Below, piece after piece: positions 38,301-49,788 of a stretch of 64,000 nucleotides of DNA; within the stretch, counting starts at the first letter, position 1, and each line of letters starts with the position of its first letter. The DNA is from Plumapathes pennacea. Taxonomy: Eukaryota > Cnidaria > Anthozoa > Antipatharia > Myriopathidae. The notes under the pieces are model-generated. The model did no database searches. It was given only the letters and a program-made list of their open reading frames with translations, and was not told the DNA's origin. The stretch is taken from positions 28,271,759 to 28,335,758 of the forward strand of contig OZ038462.1 of the NCBI GenBank assembly GCA_964036295.1. The letters are read 5' to 3'. Made by a program: the position numbers and the translations under genes.

Positions 38301-41300
38301 TCTTCAAATCTTGAGGAATAAAATAACTACACCGGAGTACAGAACAGTCTGTATCAGACTTGCGAAAACAAAATAGGACCTTATGTGAAATGAAAGCAGC
38401 TAGACAGGCTCTGTAATCTTGCGAATTTGTAAGAAGTACTTTTGTTTGTGGGAGTAGCTACCCCTGTATGTAATAGAACTGGCTTAATTCACCACTTTGT
38501 GCAACTGTTTTATTTGGAAATCCATTGTTGACAACAGAGGGAACATGGAAGTAGGTAAGGCAAGGTGATTTTAATACCTCGCAATCCCACAAGGTGGGAT
38601 TCGCAAGATAAAAATGGTGTATGTGGCAATTTCATTGCTTGTCTTATGATCAAAATTCTGTGGATCCCACCGACAAAACAGGGATCACACATAATATGTA
38701 AAAATCAGTATTTTGAAGACAGTGAGGGTCCTTAAGTGGATTCTTTGCCTGTTACAAGACCAGAAAATATTGCCTGCAAAACCGAGCCAACAAATGACTT
38801 TCATTACATCGGTAGACTCTCAAGAAGAAACAAGGTAAAAGTAAGGCCAATCTTTCATGATTTCTTATTGGATAAAAGATGCAGAAAATACTAATACTCA
38901 CTCTACTTTCTCTAAATGGGCAAAATCAAACCAGAACACAACACAGTATGCAAATACATTGGCAAAGTCAGCAAACAAGCTGGAAAAGATTACAAAAATA
39001 AAGTGTTATAATTAGTACAGCATATACGGTTATTATCAATATTTGTATTGGTCTATAAGATTATCTTTTTTATATATTATATAATATATAAAGAAATGTA
39101 ATACTTATGTCTTAATTTGAACAGCGGATTTGTTTGGGCCAAATTTAATGTCAAAATGATCTTATCATCTTATTATACCTGAATATAGCTAATCTTTTCA
39201 AGTGTCTAAAGTTCACAAGTACAACTAGAGGTGGCAGGAGACCAACAAGGAACTGGTGCCTGAAATGCAAATGTAAAAAAGAAGGGGTCAACTTGGTCCA
39301 GAATGCACAATTGTGTGTTTAGTAACTCTTGAGCTTAATAACTCAAATTCTCACTATCATTCAAGATGAAATGTATGAGTATTGCAGTGAGAATCAGCAC
39401 TACAATCAAATGAGTAAACTAACAGCAATAAACCATCAATAGATTCAGCACCCCCAGGAGTTCAAAGGGTACTATAAAGTACCTCAGGGTACTGTAAAGT
39501 ACCTCAGGGTACTGTAAAGTACCTCAGGGTACTGTAAAGTACCTCAGGGTACTATAAAGTACCTCAGGGTACTGTAAAGTACCTCAGGGTACTGTAAAGT
39601 ACCTCAGGGTACTGTAAAGTACCTCAGGGTACTGTAAAGTACCTCAGGGTACTGTAAAGTACCTCAGGGTACTGTAAAGTACCTCAGGGTACTATAAAGT
39701 ACCTCAGGGTACTGTAAAGTACCTCAGGGTACTGTAAAGTACCTCAGGGTACTGTAAAGTACCTCAGGGTACTGTAAAGTACCTCAGGGTACTGTAAAGT
39801 ACCTCAGGGTACTGTAAAGTACCTCAGGGTACTGTAAAGTACCTCAGGGTACTGTAAAGTACCTCAGGGTACTGTAAAGTACCTCAGGGTACTGTAAAGT
39901 ACCTCAGGGTACTGTAAAGTACCTCAGGGTACTGTAAAGTACCTCAGGGTACTGTAAAGTACCTCAGGGTACTGTAAAGTACCTCAGGGTACTGTAAAGT
40001 ACCTCAGGGTACTGTAAAGTACCTCAGGGTACTGTAAAGTACCTCAGGGTACTGTAAAGTACCTCAGGGTACTGTAAAGTACCTCAGGGTACTGTAAAGT
40101 ACCTCAGGGTACTGTAAAGTACCTCAGGGTACTGTAAAGTACCTCAGGGTACTGTAAAGTACCTCAGGGTACTGTAAAGTACCTCAGGGTACTGTAAAGT
40201 ACCTCAGGGTACTGTAAAGTACCTCAGGGTACTGTAAAGTACCTCAGGGTACTGTAAAGTACCTCAGGGTACTGTAAAGTACCTCAGGGTACTGTAAAGT
40301 ACCTCAGGGTACTGTAAAGTACCTCAGGGTACTGTAAAGTACCTCAGGGTACTGTAAAGTACCTCAGGGTACTGTAAAGTACCTCAGGGTACTGTAAAGT
40401 ACCTCAGGGTACTGTAAAGTACCTCAGGGTACTGTAAAGTACCTCAGGGTACTGTAAAGTACCTCAGGGTACTGTAAAGTACCTCAGGGTACTATAAAGT
40501 ACCTCAGGGTACTATAAAGTACCTCAGGGTACTGTAAAGTACCTCACGTACCGTGTCAAAACTACAACAACATTATTTTAATTTATAACTTCCTAGAAAA
40601 ACAGTATTTACAGATTTTCCCTTGTCCAAATGGTCATAGAGGGATATGATCTGCAATTTCTTCACTACACATAAGTGTAATTAATTTTTTGGTCAACTTT
40701 TGCTCATGTTTCTGACTGGTTTTTGCAGTCGAGCTTGGTCAGCCATGTTTGAGGTTTTTAGTTTTACAGTGGTTTGACTCATTCTCAAATTCTCATTGGA
40801 CTTGAATAAATTTGCAAAACATTTTAAGAGTTGTTGCATCAAATTGCACACTATGCAGACCTTGCGGTGTGGGGAGATCTCTGCATCGCCATCACCATAA
40901 GACAAGATACTATCATAATATATTAATATAAATTATTTTCCAGTGGGCTCAGGGATCATAAATGGACCAGTGTTCCTCAAGTATCACTTACTTGCTGATA
41001 TGCTTGAAAATATCTGACAAACTTTCTGAAATAAATATCAGATAAGCACAGGAAAACCCTGAAAAGCAACATGAGAAGATTATTAGAGTCAGTTATATGT
41101 TCAATGGAGTCAAGCGCACTGAACAGTAAACTAGACAAAGAGAAACCTGGGGATAATTTGCAAATTGTAGGTTGGTTGTGATCGTCCGGGTTAGAGTAGT
41201 CTCCAGAAAGACTGTTGTTGGTGACTGACGTTTCAGTCAGTAGCATTACTGCAATAAAAACTGACCTGTCTGTGATATTAGTATACTTGCATCCACCATT

Positions 41301-44118
41301 GTCCTTCCAGAGGTACCAAAAGAATAGTAGCCTGAAGAAAGTGAAGCAAAAGAGTAAACACTAACAGTCACAACTTATTAATTACTCCAGAAAATTAAGG
41401 TATTTCCCTGGTAAGTTGGTTGTTTTTCAAATAATTAATTTAAAAATTCTTTTGATAAAGTATTTGTTGTGACATTTTGATAATAACTTTCAGGGTTCCG
41501 ATACCCTGACAACTGGGGCAAGCAAACTACTATTAGCATTTTGCCCAGCAACAAACATTTGTTCTGTATTTTACAGGCTAGTGGAATTCTCATTTGCAGA
41601 CAAGTGTTGCAGAACAATGCATGAATCTGGGCTACCACACACGTGTTACCTGCTACACTGTAAGCTAAGGCTAATGAAGTCCAAGAATAAGAATTTCAAG
41701 CCCTGAACTTAATCCAAATATTATAATCTAATTTTGAAGTTACCAACTGAAGGAAGTAATTAATGCATTAAATGTAAAGTAAATCCTATGCAATGTGGTC
41801 TATAGAAATATCTGGATCATTTTATTTGCCTCACAAAAAGTGAGTCAAGTATATGACAGACATAAATTCCCAAGAAGGTAGTTTTTTATTTACATGCTGC
41901 ACTTCTGGTAATATTGTGCCAATACCTACCAAGATCACCATAGTCAATTTCATGATGGGTTACCTGGAAGACATAAAGCATTATTATATTATAAATTAAG
42001 ATCACAATATTTGGCCAAGTTCAAAAGAATTGATCATGACAAAATAATCAAACACCTCAAAACAATAAAAAGCACTCGGCTGAAGCAGCTTTGTGCTTTC
42101 ATTGTTCTCAGTGTTTGGAACCCCTCATCAAACATTCAGGCTCAGTTTGAAATCATTTTACAGTAGTGTCCTACCGGAAGATCCTCAACCTTGGCACTGC
42201 CATTGGCTACCATCAAAGATTCCTTTTCTTTGGAGGTTCCAATCTCAACTTTGGACAAAGCATGATCAGACTTCTTCCTCAACAGTCTGTCCTTACAGTC
42301 AATTATAAGCAGCATGGCCTTGACGCTGGAAAACATTATTTCAGAGTATAATAATACATAACCTGGGCATAACCTGATTTTACAGGGTAAAAACTTTAAG
42401 CCTCTGGATTTAGGGGCATTATATTGTTTACACACCACTAGGACTTGTTTGCCTGTGAGGGGCCCTCCTGATTTAGAATGGGACGCAGGGCATGGCGGAG
42501 GGGAAAGGGAGAACAGGAGAAAAGGAGAGCCTGCCAGCATGCTAGTATCTTCTTGGATTGCGTGTTTGCCCAAGAACGTGAAATTTGATTGCCTGATTTT
42601 GACATGTTTGACATTATTTTGATATGAGCAATTGATCATGAGACCATATGAAGTTTGAATATGACTAAGCATTAAATGTATCAAATTTTGATACTTGCAA
42701 TATGTTAAGCGACAGAAGAAATTTGTCCCGAGGAATAAGTGAAAGCGATATTGGTTTTTTTCTCCAATCTAGCAATGTTTTGGGTGTCCTGCAGACGAGA
42801 TTCAGCAAGAGTTTGATCTTTCTGATTTATGTTGGCACCAAGAAAAATCTTAGCTCTGAAGACAAAGAAGTACCAAAGATTGTGGTCACTTGCCCTCTTG
42901 TTGGTCTTGCAAAAGACCAGCAAATAGAGGCTGAGTCTCTCTGTTTAAACTGTGTGTACTTGAGAGACTCATCTCACCAAAGTCAAAGAACAGATAATAT
43001 TCACATTTCAACAAGTCCACTTTGCAACAGCCTGACTCAAATGCGACAGGAATCATCCACCGTCAATATTGTTTTTGGTATTTTTCATGTTTCTTTGGTG
43101 TTTCTTAGCTATTCTGTTGGACGCTTCCATGTGTGAAGAAACACCAAATGTATGTAATCCGGCCACACATGGAAAAAGCTGTCATTTGTGCTTACACTTA
43201 CTTACTTAGTGGTGTGCGAGGTCAGTGCACTTGAGCAGGGATGAAAATCAAGAAAACAGTAGTGTGCTGGCAAGCTCTCCTTTTCCCTCCCTTGCATCCC
43301 TTTCTGGGAGAGCTGCTCGCAGGCTACCCTGCACCCCTATATTGCTCATGCTTGGGTTCTACTTAACAAGGGAGGCCTTGGGGGGGGGGAGGGGGGGGGG
43401 GGTCAGGAGTAAGAAAATCTGAAACCACCGCCCTCCCCCATGGGACATAATAAACGACTTTAAAATGGCAACATTGACTTTCATTCATTGAGATCTCTTT
43501 AAGGATATTAGGGAACACGAACGTATTTCTTCATAGACTCATCAATAAATTTCACCTTGCGTCGAATTGCATGTATGTTATATTACAAGTAGAGGGCAAA
43601 TATAATTTACCCACGTTGTTCCTGGGGTAAAATTTACAAAAGTTTACAATAATTTTGGCACGTTAACGTGGGCAAAGATTATATAGTACTTTCAAGGGCG
43701 AAAGAGTACCAGCTTGTGTGCCAATTTCTAGACCGCCATGACAACGCAAGATATCCTACAACCACGCATTAATTTTATATAGCAGGACAATCTAAATTTG
43801 GAACCGCCAAAAGGCTTGCAGCAAATGAGCCTCAGAAGACTTATTCTGCTAAAGAAATGTCAGAATGCCTTACCTCAGAAAGCCCACCAAACCCATAATC
43901 ACGCAGCCTTCGACCACTCCCGCCTGAAGAAGATAAACCACACAGTTTAGAGTCTTTCGTGTCTTAAAATTAAATTCGTGTCACTACTGAAAAGTCACGA
44001 CGATTTATAAACCAACCTCTTTGAAAGCGAAAGGCATGCCCAGGATTCCAGCACCAATAAACGAGATGAAGATGTTAGCGAAGATCTTAGTCGTACTCCT
44101 GGCGCCTTCATCGTGCAT
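35395..44118 (-). CDS. AAAP-family proton-coupled amino-acid transporter (17 exons, 433 aa)
   Basis: Exons are 44118-44017, 43923-43874, 42325-42175, 41963-41930, 41331-41266, 41058-40992, 39259-39179, 38979-38902, 38245-38176, 37948-37884, 37784-37718, 37293-37245, 36714-36655, 36567-36491, 36170-36019, 35635-35576 and 35467-35395. The first helix is NIFISFIGAGILGMPFAFKE, the hallmark of the amino acid/auxin permease fold. A cytosolic loop rich in Lys/Glu follows helix 2, and later come FSCAYLIFISESL, GLPFFIGVSIYCYEGAGM, SFGETTNGIITINLPEG, FSLYFTYP(I)MMFPI and FIPNFSTLMALVGSSCCTLL. About 11 membrane segments are expected. The closest groups known to me are SLC36 and plant/protist AVT3-type vacuolar transporters, so export of neutral amino acids from lysosomes or uptake with protons is likely. 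Intron 6 contains a 1.08-kb satellite. Divergent from RPL9. Confidence 0.9.
39466..40546. repeat. 20-bp satellite array, about 54 units
   Basis: The unit GTACTGTAAAGTACCTCAGG repeats without length change for about 1080 bp. The only common variant is ACTATAAAGT for ACTGTAAAGT, found in five units near the two ends (39471, 39551, 39691, 40491, 40511). Each unit contains the imperfect inverted repeat GTACTGTAAAGTAC. It lies inside intron 6 of the amino-acid transporter gene. Confidence 0.95.
41160..41240. repeat. Fragment of a dispersed element (GACGTTTCAG end)
   Basis: The words GTAGGTTGGTTGTGATCGTC and AGAGTAGTCTCCAGAAAGAC match the inner arms of the composite element at 59916-60606 and short pieces near 11545 and 30972. 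Read in complement it would encode ETSVTNNSLSGDYSNPDDHN, a peptide pattern I have seen in anthozoan repeat annotations; a retroelement origin is possible but unproven. Confidence 0.5.
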
Positions 44119-45067
44119 GTTGGGAAATAAAATGGACAACGAACGGCGGCAGCCAACACCACAGCGGCAAGCCAACATTGATCGACCACGAAGGAACGAA
44201 TATCCCTGCTCACCTCCGGTGGGGTGCGGGTAAAATGGTCAAAACTAATTGTTGTCTTCCTGCAAACAGTTACCCCTTTCGAAGAAGTACTAAACTAATT
44301 ATGAACGGTTCTTTTTAGATATTTGGTTGGTTAACTTATTTCTACTACCGACCGGCGAAGTTAAAAGTGTCTTTTGACTGCTTTAAAACAACCTCTACCC
44401 CCACGTATAACATTTGTCCTCCGCGGTTGGGGGCACTGGGTCCTAAAGCCTCCCAGTGCTCCTCTTCTTTCTCTTTTTCGATCTTCTTTGCGTTGGTGAG
44501 TTGCTGTCTAGATCCAAAGGAATACGGGGTACTTCCGACACCATCCGTCGTTCGTGCTTTTGTGAGAACTATATTAAAGCATAAATTAACCATCTGTGAA
44601 AGAAAACTAACTTTCTACTGATTCGTTTTTTAATTATGGGATCGAACAAGATGGCGGATGGTTGTTGCTGTAACCCAAGTTTCTTTGATTATCGCAATTT
44701 TTCCTCAGTGTTGATACTTTGTTCATTTTGCTTGGTAAAAGTAGATTACAGGTCCGCTGTGGTAGACATCTGAATAATAAGGACAATCTTCATGTCAAAC
44801 ATAATATTACACATGCATCAACAGTACCAGTGACTCCATCAAGAAAACTCTCAAGTCTTGAACTTTCAAATGAAACTTAAAACTGTTATAAGTCAACTGA
44901 AACTCTTAACAGCAGTGCTTACGTTGCTATTATAATAATTTGGATGGGAATGGACAGTGAAATGTTTTATCCGATAGAATTTTCTGCAAGTAGACCATTT
45001 GCAATGCAATTTTTGCAATTTTTCGATACTTTGGTCTGATATTCGTGTAACGTTTGTTTCTTCAGCC
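44119..45067. promoter_or_regulatory. Divergent intergenic region of amino-acid transporter and RPL9
   Basis: The 949 bp between start codons must hold both promoters. The motif AAGATGGCGG (44649-44658) resembles a YY1-type core promoter element. The sequence just before the RPL9 ATG (GTTTGTTTCTTCAG then CCATG) looks like a 3' splice site, so RPL9 may have a non-coding first exon in this interval. Confidence 0.45.
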
Positions 45068-47957
45068 ATGAAGACGATTTTGGCATCTCAGACTATCTCC
45101 ATTCCTGACAATGGTAAGATATTTGGGTTGTTTCTAAAACCAGGGCAATCCAAAACTGTCGTAAGGTGTTCTTTTCCCTGAAACTTGGCTTACTCAAATT
45201 CAATTCTCTGACGTTGTAATATGTTGGAGTAATCTGATGTTAGTAAAGTCTCTTGGGAAAGAAAACATATACCATTGCCAATGAATTAGCCCCAAAACTG
45301 CTTTATTAGAGAGGCTTTATTTTGGTTTGGGAATTGACTAAAGAAATGTGCTGTCCATGACAGCCAAACAGACTCCACCAAGTTGAGGCAGCTCAAGCCA
45401 CGTTTTTGACCTGGGTTTCACTTGGGCATCAATTGGCCATCCACTTGACTCAACTGGCTTGACTTGGCTCAACTTTGATTGAGCTCAAATTTCCAGCCAA
45501 ATGGCATTTGAATGGTTTTCTTGTTACTTGGCTCAACTTTGGAGTATTGTTTGGCCACTCATATGCAAGTGCAGTGATTTTACAAACTTGGGTTGAGTTG
45601 GCTCACCTTGGGAGTTTGTTTGGTCAGGGCTTAAAGGGGCAGTGTTATGAAATGCCCAATCTTGAAAACATTCACCCAGTGTTTTTAAGTTTAAAATCCA
45701 AGATGACATCCACAACAGTGGTGGATCTGCCTCTTGATCGCTCGCCACAATGTGGACACCGTCTTGGATTATAAACTTGAAGACATGGGTGATTGTTTTC
45801 AAGATTTAATGAAATGTGCAAGCATGCACATCTCATGACACTGCCCCTCTGGCAGTGTCTGGAGCTGTCTCACAATATTGTTCTTTTGTCTTGTAGTCTC
45901 TGTTAAGGTCAAGAGCCGTGTTGTGACAGTCACAGGTCCCCGTGGCACTCTCACTCGAGCTTTCAAACATCTGCGGTTGGAATTGACAACACTGGGCAAT
46001 AACAGGTTGAGGGTCGATGTGTGGTTTGCCAACCGCAAGGAACTGGCATGTGTCAAGACCATTTGCAGCCATATTGAAAATATGTTCAAGGGAGTGACCT
46101 ACGTAAGCACAAGTTGCACAGTCTAGTTTTTAAAAACAGCTGTTTTTACTGAGGTTTACTGCCTTGACTGGATTTTTGCCAAAGCAGGTTCATTAAAATA
46201 CAGTCATATCTCTATTAAGTGATCACCTTCGGGGATAGCCAACTGACTGTTGTTAAAATAGAGGTCTGCTAACAGGTAATTATTAATTACATTGTGGCTG
46301 ACTGGAACAGAAGCTGGTAAAAGAGGAATTTGGTGTGCGCTGCCAATAATGGCATTTTCACACTGATCACATGTTGTGTTTGATCAGCTGCTAACAGAAT
46401 TGAACATGCCTGGCTTATTGACATATCACATTGTTATCTAACAAAGTGGCCTTTAATAGAGGTGATATACAATAAAATTAGCCAATTGGGGAATCTAAAC
46501 GGTGACCGCTTAGTAGAGGTGACTGCTAAATAGAGGTCAAGTTTACAGTAAATTAGTGAAGCAAATTCCTGGACTTTGATAAGTGACCACTTAACAGAGG
46601 GTGACCGCCTAACAGAGGGCCACTTAATAGAGGTTTGACTGTATGTAATCAAGGAGCTAAAATAGCCTTGGGTTACTGTTCTGGACTAAAGTTTGAAACC
46701 ATCAGCAGGTTTTAGCAAGTTGACACAACTGAGTCAGTTGAAGCATCAAACAAACACTCCTTAGCTTTTTCACTCTAGAAGTCTTGTTGTGGATTCCCAT
46801 AAGAGGGAATTTTGGAGTACGATTTCCCCAGGGTCCAGCTAGTCTATATGATATACTTATTTGTGTGTGTGTAAATTTCACTCTGGCTCTAATTACTTTT
46901 TAGGGCTACAAGTACAAGATGCGTGCCGTGTATGCCCATTTCCCAATCAACATTGCCATCTCAGATGGTGGGCGTCTGGTTGAGATCAGGAATTTCTTAG
47001 GTGAGAAGTTCGTACGGAGGGTAAACATGCGTGAAGGTGTCACCTGCAGCCAGTCTGGTGTGAAAGACGAGATTGTTGTTCAGGGCAATGACATTGAGTT
47101 GGTGTCTAACTCAGGTGAGAACATGTGTAATACCCAAGAACCAGTTTTTTAAAGCTACCTTAAAAAAATGTTCCTGAGGCATTCATTTATTTTCTGCAAG
47201 ACCAAGAACATAACCTTTCATACAAGAATGAGTTGGAGTTGCATGAAAATAAAGCTAATTACTTGCTAATAGTGATGTTACCAATCATTGATTATGATTG
47301 ATGATTGATCAAGATCTTTTAGTGACACGACAATCAATTACACTTGATGCATAACTGATGGTCTCGAAAAAATGAATGAATTGCTGCTTTAGGGTTAAAA
47401 CGAAATGAATGCGAAACAACGAACATTGCATTAAAAGAAAAGCAGTCGACAAATGCCAGTTGCACCTCATTCCCATGATCCTCTCTCAGCATTGCCTCGT
47501 TTACATTTTGCTTACCTGAACTTCATGGTGGCAGCTGAGGCCAAATGAGGATGTATTTATTCAATTATAATTGATGATCAGTTGGTTGGGACAATCCGAT
47601 TATTTCCTATGATCAGTTATGAAATTACAACCGATTTCCAACACTACTTCCTAAATTTAAAAAAATCCCCAAATTTAATATACAAGTCTTTTAAAATCGT
47701 AGAAATTGCCAATTGAATAGTCACTAAATGTCGTTGAAAAATGATAATCACTAAATTTAGTAGTCACAAAAATAGTAATCTTACGGTAATCCTGGATTAG
47801 AGATTGACTAGTGGTCTTTTCATGCTTTTCTAATAGTCTCTGTTGTGTTTCAGCTGCCCTCATCCAGCAGTGTACCACGGTGAAAAGGAAAGACATCCGA
47901 AAGTTCTTGGATGGCGTGTACGTCTCACAAAAGACAACCATCGAATCGACGGAGTAA
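45068..47957 (+). CDS. RPL9: 60S ribosomal protein L9 (uL6), 4 exons, 188 aa
   Basis: Exons are 45068-45113, 45897-46102, 46904-47114 and 47854-47957, all in phase. The protein starts [15 protein letters not shown] and carries the uL6 hallmarks [45 protein letters not shown] and, near the end, [14 protein letters not shown]. Length is close to the vertebrate 192 residues. It is a structural protein of the large ribosomal subunit near the sarcin-ricin loop and the P-stalk base. AATAAA lies only 29 bp after the stop. The second intron contains a pogo-like MITE. A 5' non-coding exon is likely because a splice acceptor abuts the ATG. Confidence 0.97.
45360..45640. repeat. Dispersed repeat rich in GGCTTGACTTGG words, RPL9 intron 1
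   Basis: Similar words (TTGGCCACCCACTTGGCTTG and relatives) occur in both this stretch and 33000-33300. The units are internally repetitive and diverged. Element class unknown. Confidence 0.5.
46201..46641. mobile_element. Pogo-like MITE (family I), TA-flanked, RPL9 intron 2
   Basis: The ends are CAGTCATATCTCTATTAAGT and CACTTAATAGAGGTTTGACTG, with TA on both sides (46199-46200, 46642-46643). Subterminal words such as GTGACCGCTTAGTAGAGGTG are repeated. 441 bp, no transposase frame. Confidence 0.7.
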
Positions 47958-47985
47958 AAGTTGTCTTCGCTATTGATGCAAATGT

Positions 47986-47991
47986 AATAAA
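47986..47991 (+). other. Polyadenylation signal of RPL9
   Basis: AATAAA occurs 29 bp after the RPL9 stop codon, consistent with the short 3' untranslated regions of ribosomal protein genes. Confidence 0.65.
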
Positions 47992-47999
47992 AAGTATTT

Positions 48000-49788
48000 C
48001 TTCCGTCTTGTTATTTTGTGCTGTGCTCTTCTGTATCTGTGATGAAATGAGCTGTCATTGCAGGGACTTAATTGTTTCAAATCAGGGAGCAAGCTATATT
48101 AGTGTTTTTGAAGTCACGGATCAAGCAAGTTTTGGTCAGAAGTTAGGGAAAACATATTGAAGCAGGAAAAGCTAAAGAAAGGCTCCAAGATGCTAAATCT
48201 TTGGGCTTGACATGCTCTTAACACAAAACATGCTCTTAGCACCAAGCTTTTGCTTTTGCTCTTGCCGGGCCAAGAATGTTGCTAACTTGTTAGGACCAAT
48301 CGGAAACTCGTAGCAAACGCAAAACCAAGGCACAAAACTAAATCACACGTTGACGCAAGGGTGTGTCCACTGAACATCCACGACAAATATTTTAATATCT
48401 TGTTCCTGTCACAAGAAACTGAGACTGCATAGTGAATGCAGTTTGCGAAAGGCAGCTTTTTTCTTTGCGGGGCGGCTGTTCAGTTCCGCACGGCTGGCTA
48501 ATTCAGTGATTTTCCTGAAGCACGTCATCGAAAGGCTGCCGCTTTTGAAAGTGACGTTATTATACATTGTTCGTCATTTAAATGCTTTACGTGTTTTCGT
48601 CGCAAATAAAAATGCGTCCCTGTTGATTTCGGCCCCGTCCACACTAATCCGGATAAATTTGAAAACGGAGTTTTCATACGAAAAACGCATCGAAAGTTTT
48701 CCGTCCACACTATCGTTTTCGAATCGTTTTCGCTGTCCACACTAATACGCTGGACTGACCAAAAACGCTAAATGCCCGAATTGAGCATGCACACAGAGAT
48801 CACTGACATCATAACGTCATGCGTTTTCGAAAAGCTCCGTTTTCGCCGTCCACACTACACCATGAAACCGGAGTTTTCGAAAATATCCACTCTGGAGAGC
48901 GTTTTCGAAAATATCCGTTTTCGGTCACCGAAAACGCGTCTTAGTGTGGACGGGAGGCCAAAACGGATAAATAAATATCCGTTTTCAAATTTATCCGGAT
49001 TAGTGTGGACGGGGCCTTCGGCAATTTATGCTTTCTGAAGCGCCCATTCCACGGTAGAGCCTGTTGCCGGTTATTTTGCAAAGAAATTCAATACTCTCAT
49101 TCTTGCGGGTTAGTTGTTCCGCAATAAATCGATGGAGCGGAAAAGAACGGGGTTTCACCGTCTCACGTTACTTGGCAGTTAATCATTTACGGTGCTATTT
49201 CATTTATATATCCTGCCATCTTACACCCCTGGGCTAGGAATACTATGCATGCACCAAGCGCGCGTGAGGCGAAGCCCTGAAGGACTGGGACCAAATAAAA
49301 TTTCCTTGTACGTGCACGACACTGTATACGTAATCAGTTTCGCTCTGCACGGAACTGAAAAACAAATTACTAGATAGTAATTGGTTCCTAGTGATCACAT
49401 TCCTCAACTGACATTTCAGCCCGTACGTTGCGGCGGGCGTAAAACTATCTGGGTTGCATCCTATCATCTTAGGAGTAATAACGTTGTCTGTTGTCTCGCG
49501 AGCAAACAAAATTCTAACTGAGCGCCTGTGTACAGTAGATGTATGGTGTATTTAGTCCCCACTGGTCCCCCGATGGGGTGTTGTTGTCGTGACGTAGAGG
49601 CACGTGGTCAGGTGTGTCGGTGGACCACGTGACCTTCAGTATTCATAAGTTTCGGTTCACCAATGCAATATGGCGGAAGTACGTCTTTAGTTTATCTTCG
49701 ATCGGCCACTGGATTCGTTGCAGGTTCAATCTCTTTCAGATCTGTTGTTTCTTAAATAGAATTTGTTCAAGACATCGCTTGGCGAACC
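48000..49788. other. Intergenic region RPL9 to RING ligase
   Basis: A family-C hairpin MITE occupies 48631-49017. No gene is seen. The 170 bp before 49789 hold CACGTGACC and CAATATGGCGGAAGTA motifs, the latter YY1- and ETS-like, and probably form the RING-ligase promoter and 5' untranslated region. Confidence 0.5.
48631..49017. mobile_element. Family-C hairpin MITE, full length (387 bp)
   Basis: The terminal arms GGCCCCGTCCACACTAATCC and complement are perfect for more than 30 bp, continuing through GGATAAATTTGAAAACGG. The flanking TTC trinucleotide (48628-48630 and 49018-49020) looks like a 3-bp target duplication. The interior is built of repeated CCGTTTTCG words. Other copies are at 58063-58283 and, diverged, at 16872-17190. 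Confidence 0.8.

Noticed and set aside
47250..47420. Possible C/D-box snoRNA in the last RPL9 intron (TGATG and CTGA-like words)
   Set aside because: TGAT words come from a local ATTGATTATGATTGATGATT repeat; no convincing terminal stem or D box at proper spacing was seen.
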